Shown piece after piece: positions 12,450 through 24,343 of a stretch of 64,000 nucleotides of DNA. The DNA lies in assembly GCA_036874045.1 (NCBI GenBank), contig CM072341.1, positions 11,978,501 to 12,042,500 of the forward strand, in the 5' to 3' direction. The notes beneath the pieces were generated by a model. It did no database searches. It worked only from the letters and a program-made list of their open reading frames with translations, and was not told where the DNA came from. A program made the translations under genes and the position numbers. How positions within the stretch are numbered: position 1 is the first letter of the stretch; every line of letters begins with the position of its first letter. The DNA is from Cymodocea nodosa (Eukaryota > Streptophyta > Magnoliopsida > Alismatales > Cymodoceaceae).

Positions 12450-14462
12450 TGTTTGGGTTTTCCTAGCACTACACTAGAAAAACTTGGATTTGTTACTTCT
12501 ATTTTTACTTAGTTAATTTATCTTTATGCCTATTCTTTCTTTTAGAAGTAAACAAACAACCTTTAATACAATTTAGATATTAATTTCAATTTGTACTTTA
12601 ACTGCAAGTGCACAATGTTTATTGTATCAGTGTGCAAGTACAGGTCGATCCCACAGGGAATTGCTAACGAATTTAAGAAATGTTTGATTGTGAACAATTC
12701 AAATTTATATTCAATAAGCACTCCATTGAGTTACAGTTAACTCAACAGACTAAGTTCGTTGAGTTATGGCTAACTCAACGGACTATCCTCGTGAACTTAA
12801 GTTAACTCTACGAGCCTGTCTCTTCTTTATAATACTACTGTTTACAGAGAAATTCAGCCAACCATTAGGCGATTCCACAGATTGTAAATAACATCAATTA
12901 AGCTTTTTAATGCTAGTTAACATTGGATTTATCATTAAGCAATACTAACATTCAGATGATTCAAACAGTCACCATTAAAATCTTTAAGTTTTTTGTACGA
13001 ACCAATTTCAGTAAACTGTAAAATTAAAACTAACATAAAACAATCATAAAACTGATACAGATAACATTAATCACGATACAACACAAACAATAAAACACTC
13101 AAATACAACATACAAACAAAGATAAATTGTTTTTGGTATTTTTGTTTTGATGTGAACATGGAAATGGGTGAAAGGTGAAATGTAAAGTAATCTCACTTGA
13201 TAGTAAATACTTCCAACACTACTTACAACGCGATTACACCACTGAAAATTAAACCACTTACAATTCTGTTTCCTCTCCCTATAGAATCTCGAGTCCAGAA
13301 TTGCAAGATGATCTCCTCTTCAACATACAGGCATCAACCCGAAGCCAAGGCTAAAAGCTTTACGATCTCCTGAAATATGAGTCGGCGCTTGGTGAAAATG
13401 GCTTCCCTTCCCGCGACGCGATCACTCCTCACAGTGGTTGTCAAGCACTATGTTTGGCTCGAAATCGACCCGACATTAGGCAAGTATCCTCACAGACCTC
13501 CGATGATTGGTGATTATGGTGGTGATAACGATGGTTGGTGTGATACTTCAGAGAATCGCCGATACTGTCTGTAGAAAAATCGGTGCTCCTCCTCTATATA
13601 CACTAGCCGTCCATCGATCACACTTTCTTCTTTTTTTCTTCTTTTCTTTTATATTTCTTTAGTAGTAACTGCTTCTACTTGAATAATCGGTTGGATTTCC
13701 TTCCTTCAGATCAACGGCGATGCTTCCTTCTCCATGCGCGATTGAATTCCTACGTGATACGTGCAAACGTGGTTTTTCCTTCCAACTGTCTGTTCCTGCA
13801 ACCGCTACAGTGGCATTTTAGAAAATAACTATAAAATACATGCAATAAAGAAATAAGCCACTAACCTAACGCGTTACCTTAATGTATATTCATGTAACTC
13901 AACGCGTACAGTTATGCTAACTTAACGAGTTATAACTTAAGTAAATCTACCAGCTCTCGACACGTGTCAACAGTAGTTTAAACATAAAATAACATTTCGG
14001 AGAGTTATAGGTATAACTATTCGATGCTCAGATGCATTTTCGGATAGTTACAGCTAACTCACCGAAAATTCACTTAAGACATTCATTTTGGTTTCGACAC
14101 GTGTACATCTGGAAATAATAAAATATTCTCTCTAAACATAACTGTTCGGCAATTTAAACATAACTATCCGATACATATTCGGTCTGTTAAACATAACTGT
14201 CCGAATTTGTTTGGTATGTTAAACATAACTATCCGAAATATCAGAAAATTCGGATACTTAAGAATTTCACAGCCTGCAACTTACCAACAATTCATAAATG
14301 TACTAAATTAACATTAATTCCCCAAAATTAAGTAGATTCTTCAATTAAAGCATATAATAGTGCAATTATAACATAATGGCTTAATTCTCATATGATAAGC
14401 TAAATATTATGCAATTAACCATCATTTAACCATTAATAATATGCACTTTTTCATTCTAAGCA
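12450..14462 (-). repeat. 3' LTR of the Athila-like element
   Basis: Starts TGTTTGGG and ends TAAGCA as written on the plus strand. It is nearly identical along its length to 24369-26310, except for about 70 extra bases near 14160-14240 that hold additional 'AACATAACTATCCGA' units. It contains the palindrome trio at about 12720-12815. The terminal polypurine tract adjoins it at 14463. Confidence 0.95.
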
Positions 14463-14475
14463 CTTCCCCCATACC
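14463..14475 (-). other. Terminal polypurine tract
   Basis: On the minus strand GGTATGGGGGAAG lies directly against the LTR start (TGCTTAGAATG), the expected site of plus-strand priming in reverse transcription. The same tract precedes the LTR of the copy at 35554. Confidence 0.85.
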
Positions 14476-16218
14476 TAAATTTTGCTAGTCCCTTAGCAAA
14501 CTAAGATCTAATTAATTGGTCTTTCAAAAAGTGCTAGAATTAATTCTTCCCCTTTTGTTTTTTTTCTTCTGTTTAGCATAAACATATATTCTGTATGTTT
14601 CAATAATCAACCTGCAAAGATATTTAGAATATATGTAAATTACATACAAAGTATATCATCTTCATATAGGTGTTAATTATATTATCGTTTGTTCTTCTTT
14701 TCATCATCTATAATCCTGAATTTTCCAATAAGTTTTCTAGAAGAAATTTCAACAACATACAAATCAAAGTACAATCCAATTCAATCTGATTAAGACAAGT
14801 AGAATAAAGAATTGTATTTCTATTAAACAACTTCAAAAGTCAATTCCAGATTCATATTTCAGCAATTCTAGATAACAGAAAATATACTCGATTCATAAGA
14901 TATCTGTATTTCACAAAACACTTGTATTTTTTCAGAACAGTATATGTTTTTTTTTTTGTGTGTACTTTAAAAGTTAATTTGACAAGCTTGAATCATACAA
15001 GAGCTTTCTAATGTACCCATGTAACGAGCTTTCAGTTAACAATCCTAGATCTGATCAGGATCTTAGGTTGCCAGATTTTCAGAGTCCTTTTTCAGGTCAA
15101 CAATCCTTACATACCTATCTGCTCAAGTACAAAAGGCTCGTGATCAAACAAGTCAATAAACTCTCAAAGTTTTTTTTTTTTCTAAAAATAAATGCACACA
15201 CAAAACAAAGCATTAATCACATACTGTATATGCACGTATTTCATTAATACAGATGTAGTAAAACACCAATCTCATATAATCCTGCTTTTATCATTTACTA
15301 AATATATGAATCTATAACAATAAGCTCATACTTTATCTGTAGTTTAATAAGATCTACAAATAATTCATTCTACAAGTTCAATCAGTCAAAGTAAATGTAT
15401 CTTTCATCATATGTATTTCATTTAATCTAGAATTCACATCTCAGCTCCTTCAGGACTTCAGATAATTTTTTGATTAAGCATTAAATATTCTGATTTCATT
15501 TTAAAATCGTGAAACTGTTAAACTCATGAAATTTAGAAAAATCATAAGATACTATATCTAGATTTACATAAATAATAAATTCTATAGCATCTTCTATAGC
15601 CTTCTAAATATAACATTCAAGCAGTTTATAAAAATTTTACAGTCTCAATTATCAGATAGTTACAGCAAGTTCATAAAAATTTTCAATTTCCTCAAAACTT
15701 TGCAGTACCATTTTAATTCCTTTAATTAACAAACTTACATGACTGTTACTTTAATAACCTCCCCCCATACCTACATTTTGCATTGTCCTCAATGTAAAAG
15801 ATTTGACAATAAGTACAGTAATTGTAGCAGACATGAATAAAGTTTTGTTTGATTTAAAATTCAGGATAAGTAATTGGTTACATACCTTGTTCCATTTGTA
15901 TCTCTTTCTACATATTCCGATTTTTGATTCTGAAAAACCTTTCATTCCTAGATAAATACAGAATATAAAACAAAATAACATTTAACAGATATTAATAAAT
16001 CAGTGTCTTGTGTGGAACCCAGGCTTCTATGCCTTTGGTGGCTCACAAGCAAGCCAGTTGGTTTCCCAAAACAGATACCAACAAACTAGATTGATATTTT
16101 GTTTTGTTTGTTTTTTTTTATTATAAAATAAACATGAAAAACTTCAAAATTCCTTTTTTCTTTTCTTTTTTTTAAAAAAAAATGCAGAATACACACGTGA
16201 AACACACAAAATCACAGC
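14476..16218 (-). other. 3' untranslated region of the Athila-like element
   Basis: AT-rich DNA between the end of the F-box frame and the terminal polypurine tract. No coding frame is supported. It contains a second polypurine tract (15758-15771). The copy at 34811-35553 has the same ends but lacks about 1 kb in the middle, including that second tract. Confidence 0.6.
15758..15771 (-). other. Internal second polypurine tract
   Basis: On the minus strand GGTATGGGGGGAGG is preceded by GCAAAATGTA, almost the same context as the terminal tract (GCAAAATTTA). A GAGGACAATG motif stands just upstream, as often found ahead of such tracts in Athila-type elements. It lies 1.3 kb before the LTR. Confidence 0.65.
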
Positions 16219-17355
16219 TTAAGAACATGATTGAAAAGTAGAAACAAATGGAATAAATGTATCAGTCCAAGCAAACTTTTTAGGCATAGTTCTTGCTATT
16301 AATTTTGTTTCAATGTAGTTCTTGTTCCTTTTTAATTTGTAAACATGCAATATATTATAAATTCCAAATACGAGTATATTACCATTAATGATATGTAATG
16401 CAGAAAGGGATCCTTTTTGGTTCTAGGGTAATGTAGCAGTTTCTATTTCTACATCTATTTCAATATACTCCTCTTCCCACTTCCATTCATTCATGTCTTC
16501 CATAATCCATATTTGAAATTTCATTAGTTTATCCCACCATCTTATCAGACATAAAGTAGGATCATCTTCTTCATTATACCACATTCCTATTTGAATTTCA
16601 TTAAATTCTGAAGATGGTGGTTTAGCTATTTCACTCGGTACAGTTAAAATTTCTATATAATCATCATAATTGTCTATGCTCACTATGTATAAATCAAATC
16701 CATATGCTAATGATATCTCCGTGACTAAATAGATATATCCATCAAGTATGACATGTGTTTGGTTAATTAATGATTTCTGTCCTAGATATATTATAATGTT
16801 TTCATTCCAAGATCTGTTCAGAAAATTATACACACTTAAGCGCAAATCTTCACCCCAATTTCCTGTATGTCTCCAATAATATAATTTTTCAGAAATTGTA
16901 GAATTTTTTTCAGAAAATATTAAAGCTGACCCATAATTTACAGTTGGTGCTTCAAATATATTAGGTCTTCCTATATTCCATTCTTCTCCTGTTATAGGAT
17001 TTCTTATCAAAATATCAGGTAATGATAAACTTGCATACCTTGGTCTCGTCTTGTATATGATTAATCCTTCATCTATCCCCATAATATGACTCATTCCTTC
17101 TAATGCATTGGGTGGAATTCCAGTAGTTTCTTCCATAGCAAGATATTCATGGGTATTTGAACTACGATTAAATGACCTCCATATGAATCCATCTCTAATC
17201 TTAGTCATTTTTGCAGCTTGTAGTCCTTGAAAATATTTTTCTTCAATATAGTCTTTAATTTCTTTTGATACACAACATAGCCTGCACAGATCTTTAGCTG
17301 ACAAGTTACTTAGTATTTCCCTTAGTGCATCCAACGGTAATTGCATTAATTCCAT
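16219..17355 (-). CDS. F-box protein gene carried inside the retrotransposon
   Basis: An ATG at 17355 opens a 310-residue frame that ends at a TAG (16423-16425). The same frame continues as clear coding sequence to a TAA at 16219-16221, for 378 codons. Residues 5-45 form an F-box (LPLDALREILSNLSAKDLCRLCCVSKE), the domain that binds SKP1 in SCF ubiquitin ligases. The rest is Trp/Tyr-rich and resembles the beta-rich C-terminal part of plant F-box proteins, a substrate-binding region of unknown target. The sister copy at 34548-34810 has TGG where this one has TAG, so the stop is probably a recent mutation. The gene is on the same strand as gag-pol and lies between gag and the 3' LTR, where some Athila elements carry an env-like ORF. 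It shows no homology that I recognise to env. Whether it is expressed is unknown. Confidence 0.85.
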
Positions 17356-17543
17356 TTGTCGATTCTGTAAAATAAAAACAAAAATTTAGCAGAGACAAAA
17401 ATTAACATAACTACTGCACACCCTCGTGGAGTTAAGTCATAACTCAACAGACTAAGTTCGTTGAGTTAAAAATTAACTCTACGATACTATTAACTTAAAA
17501 TAAAACATATATACATACAGATAGTTGCTTCAGATATGCTGCT

Positions 17544-18719
17544 TCATTCAGCTGCCCTCCCAGAAGAGGTATCAATTTCATTAACCGTTCTATTGACAGT
17601 ATTAGGTATAGCTTGTATTGGCAATCCTCTAGTAGGTCTAACTTCCATTGGTTCCTTCTGTCTAAGTGATATATTTCTATTCTAATTTTGATTTGCAGCA
17701 TTTCCAAATATAAATTCTAGACGATTGTTTATTTGTTGGATTATCTTTTCTAATTTCTCTATTCTAGCTCCTTGTTCAATTAATACTTCATAACTTATGT
17801 TCTTCTCATTTATATTTTCTCCTCCTTGAAAATTGTTGTTTCTCCAAGATAAATTCGGGTAATTTCTCAAATTAGGATTATAAGAATTTCCCAAGTTATC
17901 TCTCTAGTTTCTAGCATAAATAATATCTAAGTCATTTATGTTTGTATTCTTTTCTGCTAGCTTTTGATTTAATGATAACTCTTCTATTTTCTTTGTTAAT
18001 TCATTTAATTTCACCTCAAGCATAGTATTGGAATCTATTTCATGCATTCCTCTTGGCAATAATCTTTTATCTGCAGAGTTTTCCCACTATGCAGTTCTTT
18101 TTGCAAAATTTTCTAAATATGCCCATGCTTCTTCACTACATAATTTTTAAAATTCATTTTGACAAGTAGATTCTAATAAAGATTTCGTTGAAACATCTAT
18201 GCCTTCATAAATTATGCCTATTAATTGTGCTTTACTCGTTGCATGATGTGGACATTGAGTTAGTAAATCTTTAAATCTTTCAAAATATTTCTAGAATGAT
18301 TCACCCTGTTTTTGGCTACACATTAATATTTCTTTCTTCTTTTTAATCGTTTGATGTATTGGATAGTATTTTTCTAGAAAAACAGAGTAAAATTCAGTCC
18401 ATGTAGAAATTGAATCAGGCGATAAAGTATATAACAATCTCTTAGCTGTATCTTTTAAAGCAAAAAGGATATATCTAAGTTTAATAGCATCTATACTCAT
18501 GTTCAGCATTCTCATCATTTGACAAACTTTGTTAAATTCTCTAAGGAAATAATAGGCATCCTCTCTTTCTAATCCATGAAAATGTGGCAATTGACTAATA
18601 TAATTAGATTTCAGTTCAAACCTATCTCCCTCAAAGTTTGGCAATCGAATACATGAAGGTTCATCAATTAATTCAGGATACAAAATCTCTCCTAATGGTT
18701 TTTCTACTGGAGCAGCCAT
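17544..18719 (-). pseudogene. Athila-type gag capsid domain located downstream of pol
   Basis: From ATG at 18719 the frame reads EPSCIRLPNFEGDRF, then an LPHFHGLEREDAYYFLREF block and LRYILFALKDTAKRLLYTL with a W/F-x-F-x-KYYP block, the retrotransposon gag signature. Past a TAG it continues with FERFKDLLTQCPHH, a GMHEIDSN segment and NSYNPNLRNYPNLSWRNN at 17885-17830, all usual in Athila gag. The tail ends near 17544. Four in-frame stops (mostly CAG→TAG type) break it. No zinc knuckle is found between capsid and the YNPN segment; a knuckle lies instead at the start of the first ORF, 5.5 kb away. A second short frame (18876-18676) overlaps the start in another phase and may be older N-terminal coding. 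Confidence 0.85.
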
Positions 18720-18876
18720 CTCTACGTTCTCTTTTTAAAGAAAGGTTAGCTACACCCCAAAGAATTTCGTTAAAGTTCAGTTCAGAAAATTTTTCAGTAC
18801 TCCTCTGCAATGAAAATTCCTGGGTAGGTGTTCTTACTAATCGTTTAGTGCTTAGAGAACGAGTCCATGTGCTCAT

Positions 18877-20525
18877 AAATAAATAGCAGAAGATTAATTA
18901 CATACCAGTCTGAAGCTTTCCATTCTATAAATATTTGTTGTCAAATGAAGGTTGAATCAGCTGCTTCTCCTTCTAGTTCCTCCAACGCTTTCTCCTTTCT
19001 TTTAAAAGTGCTGGTAACTCGTAAATAACATTCTGTTTCATATATATACTGCGCATCCATAAAGTGAATAAATCTCATTACAAGAACGTGGCTTGCAACG
19101 TGCATCGTGGTTCCTGTTTTTATGGGTACGTGTACCACTACTAATTTCAAATTTTGGTAACCTTTAAACTGACGAAGTTTCGTTTGTGGTTAAAAGAATA
19201 ACCGTTCTGCTTAATCCATGAACTAACTTCGTTGAGTTACAGATTACTCAACAGAACACAATCAGTTACTGTTGCTAACTCCACGGACTAACTTCGTTGA
19301 GTTACAGATAACTCAACAGAGTGACCTTATATTATATTACTGACCTCGTGGAGTTACGGTTAACTCAACAGACTTACTTCGTTGAGTTAGCACTAGGCAA
19401 CTTCTACGTTTCACTCTCATATGTTTTCTATTCTGTTTTTTTTTCTTTGTTTTTCATTCTGCTAACTGTAATAAAGTTAAATTTATGTCATTAATGCCTC
19501 ATTTTGATTGAAATACATTTAAATCTGAACATTATATAAAGATTTAACTTACAGGTCATTTTACGTTATGCAGAATTTACATTTTACCTTATAACATGTA
19601 GAAATTTTTAAGCAATTATCTTGTCATTCAGCAAATTGGAAATCTATTACATATTCATAAAGTTCCACAAATTACATAATATTCAATAAATTCCATTCAT
19701 TTCACATCCAAATATGTATGAAAATTGCATCTGAAAAATTATATTCATTAATATGAATCAATTACATTACAAGTACATCATACAATTTCATACAATTTTA
19801 CACAAGTAGACGAACAATACAATTTAATCTCTATGCCTAAATTCATCTACTTCCTTCTGGAGTTTTTCTAATTTTAGGTCTTAGCTATAGTACTCCGTTG
19901 AGTTACAGTTAACTCAACGGAATAAGCTCGTTGACTAATTCAAAACTTAACGGAGTATGCTCGTTGAGTTAAGCGTAACTCAACGGACTCCTCGTACAAG
20001 CAAATATAATAATAAAAATATTACAGAGAATAGTTTTTCTATTTTTTTATCGGTTTAACCAATACTATGCTTCGGTCAGACCTAAATATTTTTTTATTTT
20101 TTTATTTTTCTTTCGATTGGACCGATACTATGTTTCGGTAAAACCAATATTTTTTTCTGAAAATTAATATACAATTTTTTTTTGCCAGTTTAACCGATAC
20201 TATGCTTCGGTCAAACATAAATATTTTTTATTTTTTTATTTTTCTTTCGGTTGGACCGATACTATGTTTCGGTAAAACCAATATTTTTTTCTGAAAATTA
20301 ATATACAATTTTTTTTAATGTTCCGGTCAAACTGATGGATCTAGTCGGTTGAACTGCAACTATTTTTATGTTTTATATATATTTTTAATGTTTTTTTTTT
20401 TTAAACATATATATATAAACATAAAAACTGATTTCTTACTAAGTAAAGCTCGAGTAGTCCTCTACTCTGACTTCTTCTATAATTCCAAAGGAGCTTTTTG
20501 GTGTTTTCAGAATAGGTTTAAGTCT
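18877..20525 (-). other. Palindrome-rich non-coding block in place of the integrase core
   Basis: Between the truncated integrase and gag there is no coding signal. The block holds several copies of the CGTTGAGTTA...TAACTCAACG palindrome (about 19225-19400 and 19893-19985) and a tandem duplication (20045-20315). The integrase DDE catalytic core expected here is absent. Confidence 0.75.
20045..20315. repeat. Tandem duplication, two units of about 134 bp
   Basis: The unit contains GGACCGATACTATGTTTCGG; its first copy is at 20119 and the second at 20253. The flanking T-rich runs, AAACCAATATTTTTTTCTG segments and ATTAATATACAAT also repeat in order. Each unit includes an imperfect palindrome CCGATACTATGTTTCGG. 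Confidence 0.85.
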
Positions 20526-23127
20526 TTATCCATTTACTTTAAATATATTCTGATTTTTAGGATTTTCAAATCTTAAACAACTTAAGCAATATTTATGAGC
20601 ATCTTTGAATAGTGTTGGCGAATAAAACCTACATTGCAGAATTTTTGTAGCAGTTTTCCCTAAACCAAAATGTCCTCCACAAGCTTGGTCATGATAGAAA
20701 GACAATATGCTCGAATATTCAGTTTCTGGAACACACCTCCTTAAAACCAGATTAGGAAATTTCTTAAATAAGTAAGGGTCTTCCCAACAGTAATATTTTA
20801 CTCTTGAGAAAAACAATTTCTTACCCTGTCTATTCCAATCCTTAGGTGTTAAACCAGTAACTAAGTAATTAACTATGTCTACATACCAAGGCATTGTGTT
20901 GATGGTCATTAATTGTTCATCAGGAAAATTGTCCTTAATTTCAATATTTGATTTTTCTATTTATAATCTTGATAAATGATCTGCTACTACATGCTCACAA
21001 CCTTTTTTATCTTTAATTTCTAAATCAAATTCTTGCAATAATAATATCCATCAGATCAATCTAGGTTTAGTTTCTTTTTTCTTTATTAAATGTTTTAGAG
21101 CTGAATGATCCGTGTATACTATTACTTTAGCTCCAATTAGATATGATCTAAACTTTTCTAAAGCAAACACAACAGCTAATAATTCTTTTTCAGTAGTTGT
21201 GTAATTAACTTGAGCATCATTTAAGGTTTTGCTTGCATAATGAATCACTCTAGGAGATTTTTCTATCTTTTGTCCTAACACTACTCCTACAATAAAATCA
21301 GAAGCATCGCACATTAATTCAAATGGATGGTTCCAATTAGGTACTTGAATTATAGGAGTTGAAATTAAGCTAGTCTTAAGTTTGAAAAATGCTTTTTTGC
21401 AATTTTTATCAAAGTTAAATGGAACATCTTTTAATAGATTAGTTAAAGGTCTAGCTATCTTGCTAAAGTCTTTAATAAATATTCTATAAAAACCAGCATG
21501 TCCTAGAAATGATCTAATATCTTTTATTGATTTAGGTTCTGGTAGATTAGAAATTACTTCTATTTTAGCTTTATCTACTTCCAACCCTTTTTTAGAAACA
21601 ACATGCCCTAAGACTATTCCTTGTTTAACCATGAAGTGACATTTTTCCCAATTTAAAATCAGATTTTTTTTCCACACAACGTTTTAATATTTGGTCTAAA
21701 TTGCTTAAACACACTTCATATGAGTTGCCATATACAGTAAAATCATCCATAAATATTTCTAAAAATTCTTCAGTCATTCTAGTAAATATGCCCTGCACAC
21801 ACCTTTGCAAGGTAGTTGGCGCATTGCATAATCCGAATGGCATTCTTTTAAAAGCATAAGTTCCATTAGGACAGGTGAAAATTGTTTTCTCTTGATCCTC
21901 TAATGCTACTGGAATTTGATTATACCCTGAATACCCGTCTAGGAAACAAAAATTTTCTTGCCCTGCTAATCTTTCCAGCATTTGATCTATAAAAGGTAAG
22001 GGAAAATGATCTTTCCTAGTCACAACATTCAGCTTTCTATAGTCTATACATACTCTCTAACCTGATTGAATTCTAGTAGGTATCAAGTCTTGACTTTCAT
22101 TCCTAATAATTGTTAATCCTGATTTCTTGGGAACTATATGGATTAGACTAACCCACGAGCTATTAGAAATCGGATAAATTATATCATTATCTAACCACTT
22201 AACTATTTCCTTCCTGACTACTTCCTTAAGGTTTGGATTTAATCTCCTCTTAGGAATTCTAACAGGTTTAGCATTCTCTTCTAAATATATGTGGTGACAG
22301 CATAAAGTTGAACTTAACCCTTTTATATCAGTCATAGTCCATCCTATTGCTTCTTTATAACTTTTTACTACATCTTTTAATTTAGCTATTTGATCCTCTT
22401 TTAAATCTGAAGCAATAATGATTGGATAGGTCCGTTTATCTTCTAGAAATATATAGGTTAATTCAGGAGGTAAATGTTTTAATTCTAAATGCTGCCCATC
22501 AGAAGCTAGAGCTCCTAATTGAACATCATCATTTTTTAAATTAATTTCTTCCTGATCTCCTTCTATATTTATGCTTTCACTTTCTTTTAAAGTTTCAGAA
22601 TTGATTTGCCTATTTAATTCTTCTTGAATCACATCATCTAACATATCTCCTTCATCCTCTAAAAAGTCTATGGTATGTAAGGATATTTCTAACTCCTCAA
22701 ACCTTTCTGGTTTGAAAATATTTAATTGAGTATCCTCATTACCATATGCTAACTTCATTACTCCAGTTTTACAATTTATAACAGCCCCTAATGTTGCTAA
22801 AAATAGCCTTCCCAAAATTAAAGATGTATCACTATTTTTATGCTTAATTTGTTGGGAATCCAAAATTACAATATCAATAGGATATATAAAATTCTTGATT
22901 TTAATTAAGACATCCTCTATTTTTCCTCTAGGGTATCTTATACTTCTATCAGCTAATTGAATAATCGTACTAGTAGGAGTTAAGCCTTCTAATCCTAATG
23001 ATGCAAATATATCACTTGGCATAACATTTATACCTGCACCTAAGTCTATTAAGGTTCTTTCTAGAATGATATTTCCTATGGTGCATGATATAACAGGGAT
23101 TCCAGGATCAGATAACTTTTTAGGAAT
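20526..23127 (-). pseudogene. Athila-type protease–RT–RNase H–integrase N-terminus
   Basis: The order on the minus strand is as follows. Protease: LIDLGAGINVMPSDIFASL at about 23055-22995. RT: KPVRIPKRRLNPNL, WVSLIHIVPKKSG, then VCIDYRKLN and FCFLDGYSGYNQI, with the catalytic FMDD box at 21753-21739. RNase [18 protein letters not shown] and [13 protein letters not shown]. Integrase: the zinc-binding H-H-C-C module (YHDQACGGHFG ... KYCLSCLRF) at about 20700-20560, stopping at 20526. Disablements are few: stops near 23126, 22057, 21050 and 20970, and one frameshift near 21665. No integrase catalytic core (D,D-35-E) follows, so integration would have to be supplied in trans. Confidence 0.88.
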
Positions 23128-24234
23128 TTATGGCAGAAATAGGGAACTACTTTGCTCAACTAAAAAGACCTTTCTAAGAACTTTTCGCTCTCTTTTCTTA
23201 GTACACCAATCCTTCAGAAATTTAGCACAAGGTGGCATATGTTGCAATAGATCTAATAAAGGAATGTTAACTTGTACTTTTTCAAAAATTTCTCTGATTT
23301 TTTCTTGTTTTTCAGGAATTGTTTGTTGTAATCTTTTAGGATAGGGTGCTAAAGATTTTGATTTCAAAGACTCTTTTTCTTTCAGTTGATTTGTTTGATC
23401 ATTTTTGACTTCAATTGCAAATTCAGATTGTTCTTCAGTGATTTCTAGATTTTCAGCTATTACATTTTCATTATCATTTTGATTTTTACTCTTGTCCACC
23501 TTCATATCATTTTCATTTTGAGTTCTTGGTGGTATATCAGTTCTAGATCTTAATGTTACACATACATCTTCTAGATTTTCGTTACTTTCATGATGTTTTT
23601 GTATATCATTTTCGTGATTATGATCTTCAATTATTTTTAGTTTTAAAGTGCATTCTTTAAATTCTCTTACATTAGTGTTTTCTGTTTGTTGTATATTTTG
23701 TAAGTTGTGTAGGTTTATAACATTATAATTTTCATTGTCCTGTTGCAAAACTTGTATTTTCATTGTATTTTTGTCTAATGCTTTTAATTTTGTTTCCAGA
23801 TCATCTAATTTCATTACATTCAATTTTTGATCAATTTTCTTTATGACTTTTTTAGTTTCGTAAATTATATCCTGTTTAGGTTCTGAATATGCCTCCTTAT
23901 AGTTTAACCGGTTGACTTCTTGTTGTTGACACACAAAGTATTCCAGTTTGTTCAGATTTTGCTCTATACTATGCTCCAGTCTGTCATAGCTATCCCAAAC
24001 TTCAGTGTCTCTTATCATATTACACATTCTATACTGACCATCAGTTGGGTACACTATAGGATTCTCATACTCGGCTCTATTATATTGAGGATAATTCATT
24101 TGTTGTTCATGGGATCTAACAATCTGTAAATGTCTCAATTTCAAACAATCAGAAATGTCGTGTTCTTCAGAATTGCAGAATTCACATATGCTAATTAAAG
24201 GTTTCAGAAATCTTTGAGCATAAGCATATGCCAT
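23128..24234 (-). CDS. First ORF of the Athila-like element: zinc knuckle plus gag–protease linker
   Basis: The ATG at 24234 follows the primer-binding site by about 110 bases and opens a 369-codon frame. A CX2CX4HX4C knuckle (CEFCNSEEHDISDC) stands at residues 15-28. A long polar, Asn/Glu-rich and coiled-coil-like middle follows. The end, from AYPKRLQQTIPEKQEKIREIF through VNIPLLDLLQHMPPCAKFLKD, is the conserved region before protease in Athila polyproteins. A single stop near 23126 separates it from protease. No capsid domain precedes the knuckle. The homologous ORF at 59630 has the same start and layout. Confidence 0.82.
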   Translation of the reverse strand: MAYAYAQRFLKPLISICEFCNSEEHDISDCLKLRHLQIVRSHEQQMNYPQYNRAEYENPIVYPTDGQYRMCNMIRDTEVWDSYDRLEHSIEQNLNKLEYFVCQQQEVNRLNYKEAYSEPKQDIIYETKKVIKKIDQKLNVMKLDDLETKLKALDKNTMKIQVLQQDNENYNVINLHNLQNIQQTENTNVREFKECTLKLKIIEDHNHENDIQKHHESNENLEDVCVTLRSRTDIPPRTQNENDMKVDKSKNQNDNENVIAENLEITEEQSEFAIEVKNDQTNQLKEKESLKSKSLAPYPKRLQQTIPEKQEKIREIFEKVQVNIPLLDLLQHMPPCAKFLKDWCTKKRERKVLRKVFLVEQSSSLFLP

Positions 24235-24343
24235 ATTCTCAATTACAAAAGAAAACACACAACTCTAGCTATTAAAACGAAACAGCTCTAACAGTTACTT
24301 ATATTAATTCAATTCAATTCACTTCGACTCAATTCAATTCAAT

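Noticed and set aside
16219-17355. F-box gene as an ordinary host gene hit by transposons
   Set aside because: It lies inside one set of LTRs with a target duplication, on the element's coding strand, and its 3' end recurs in a second copy of the element; it therefore travels with the element.
19195-19990. CRISPR-like array of short repeats
   Set aside because: The repeats are irregularly spaced palindromes in a plant retrotransposon; there is no constant spacer length and no cas-type context.
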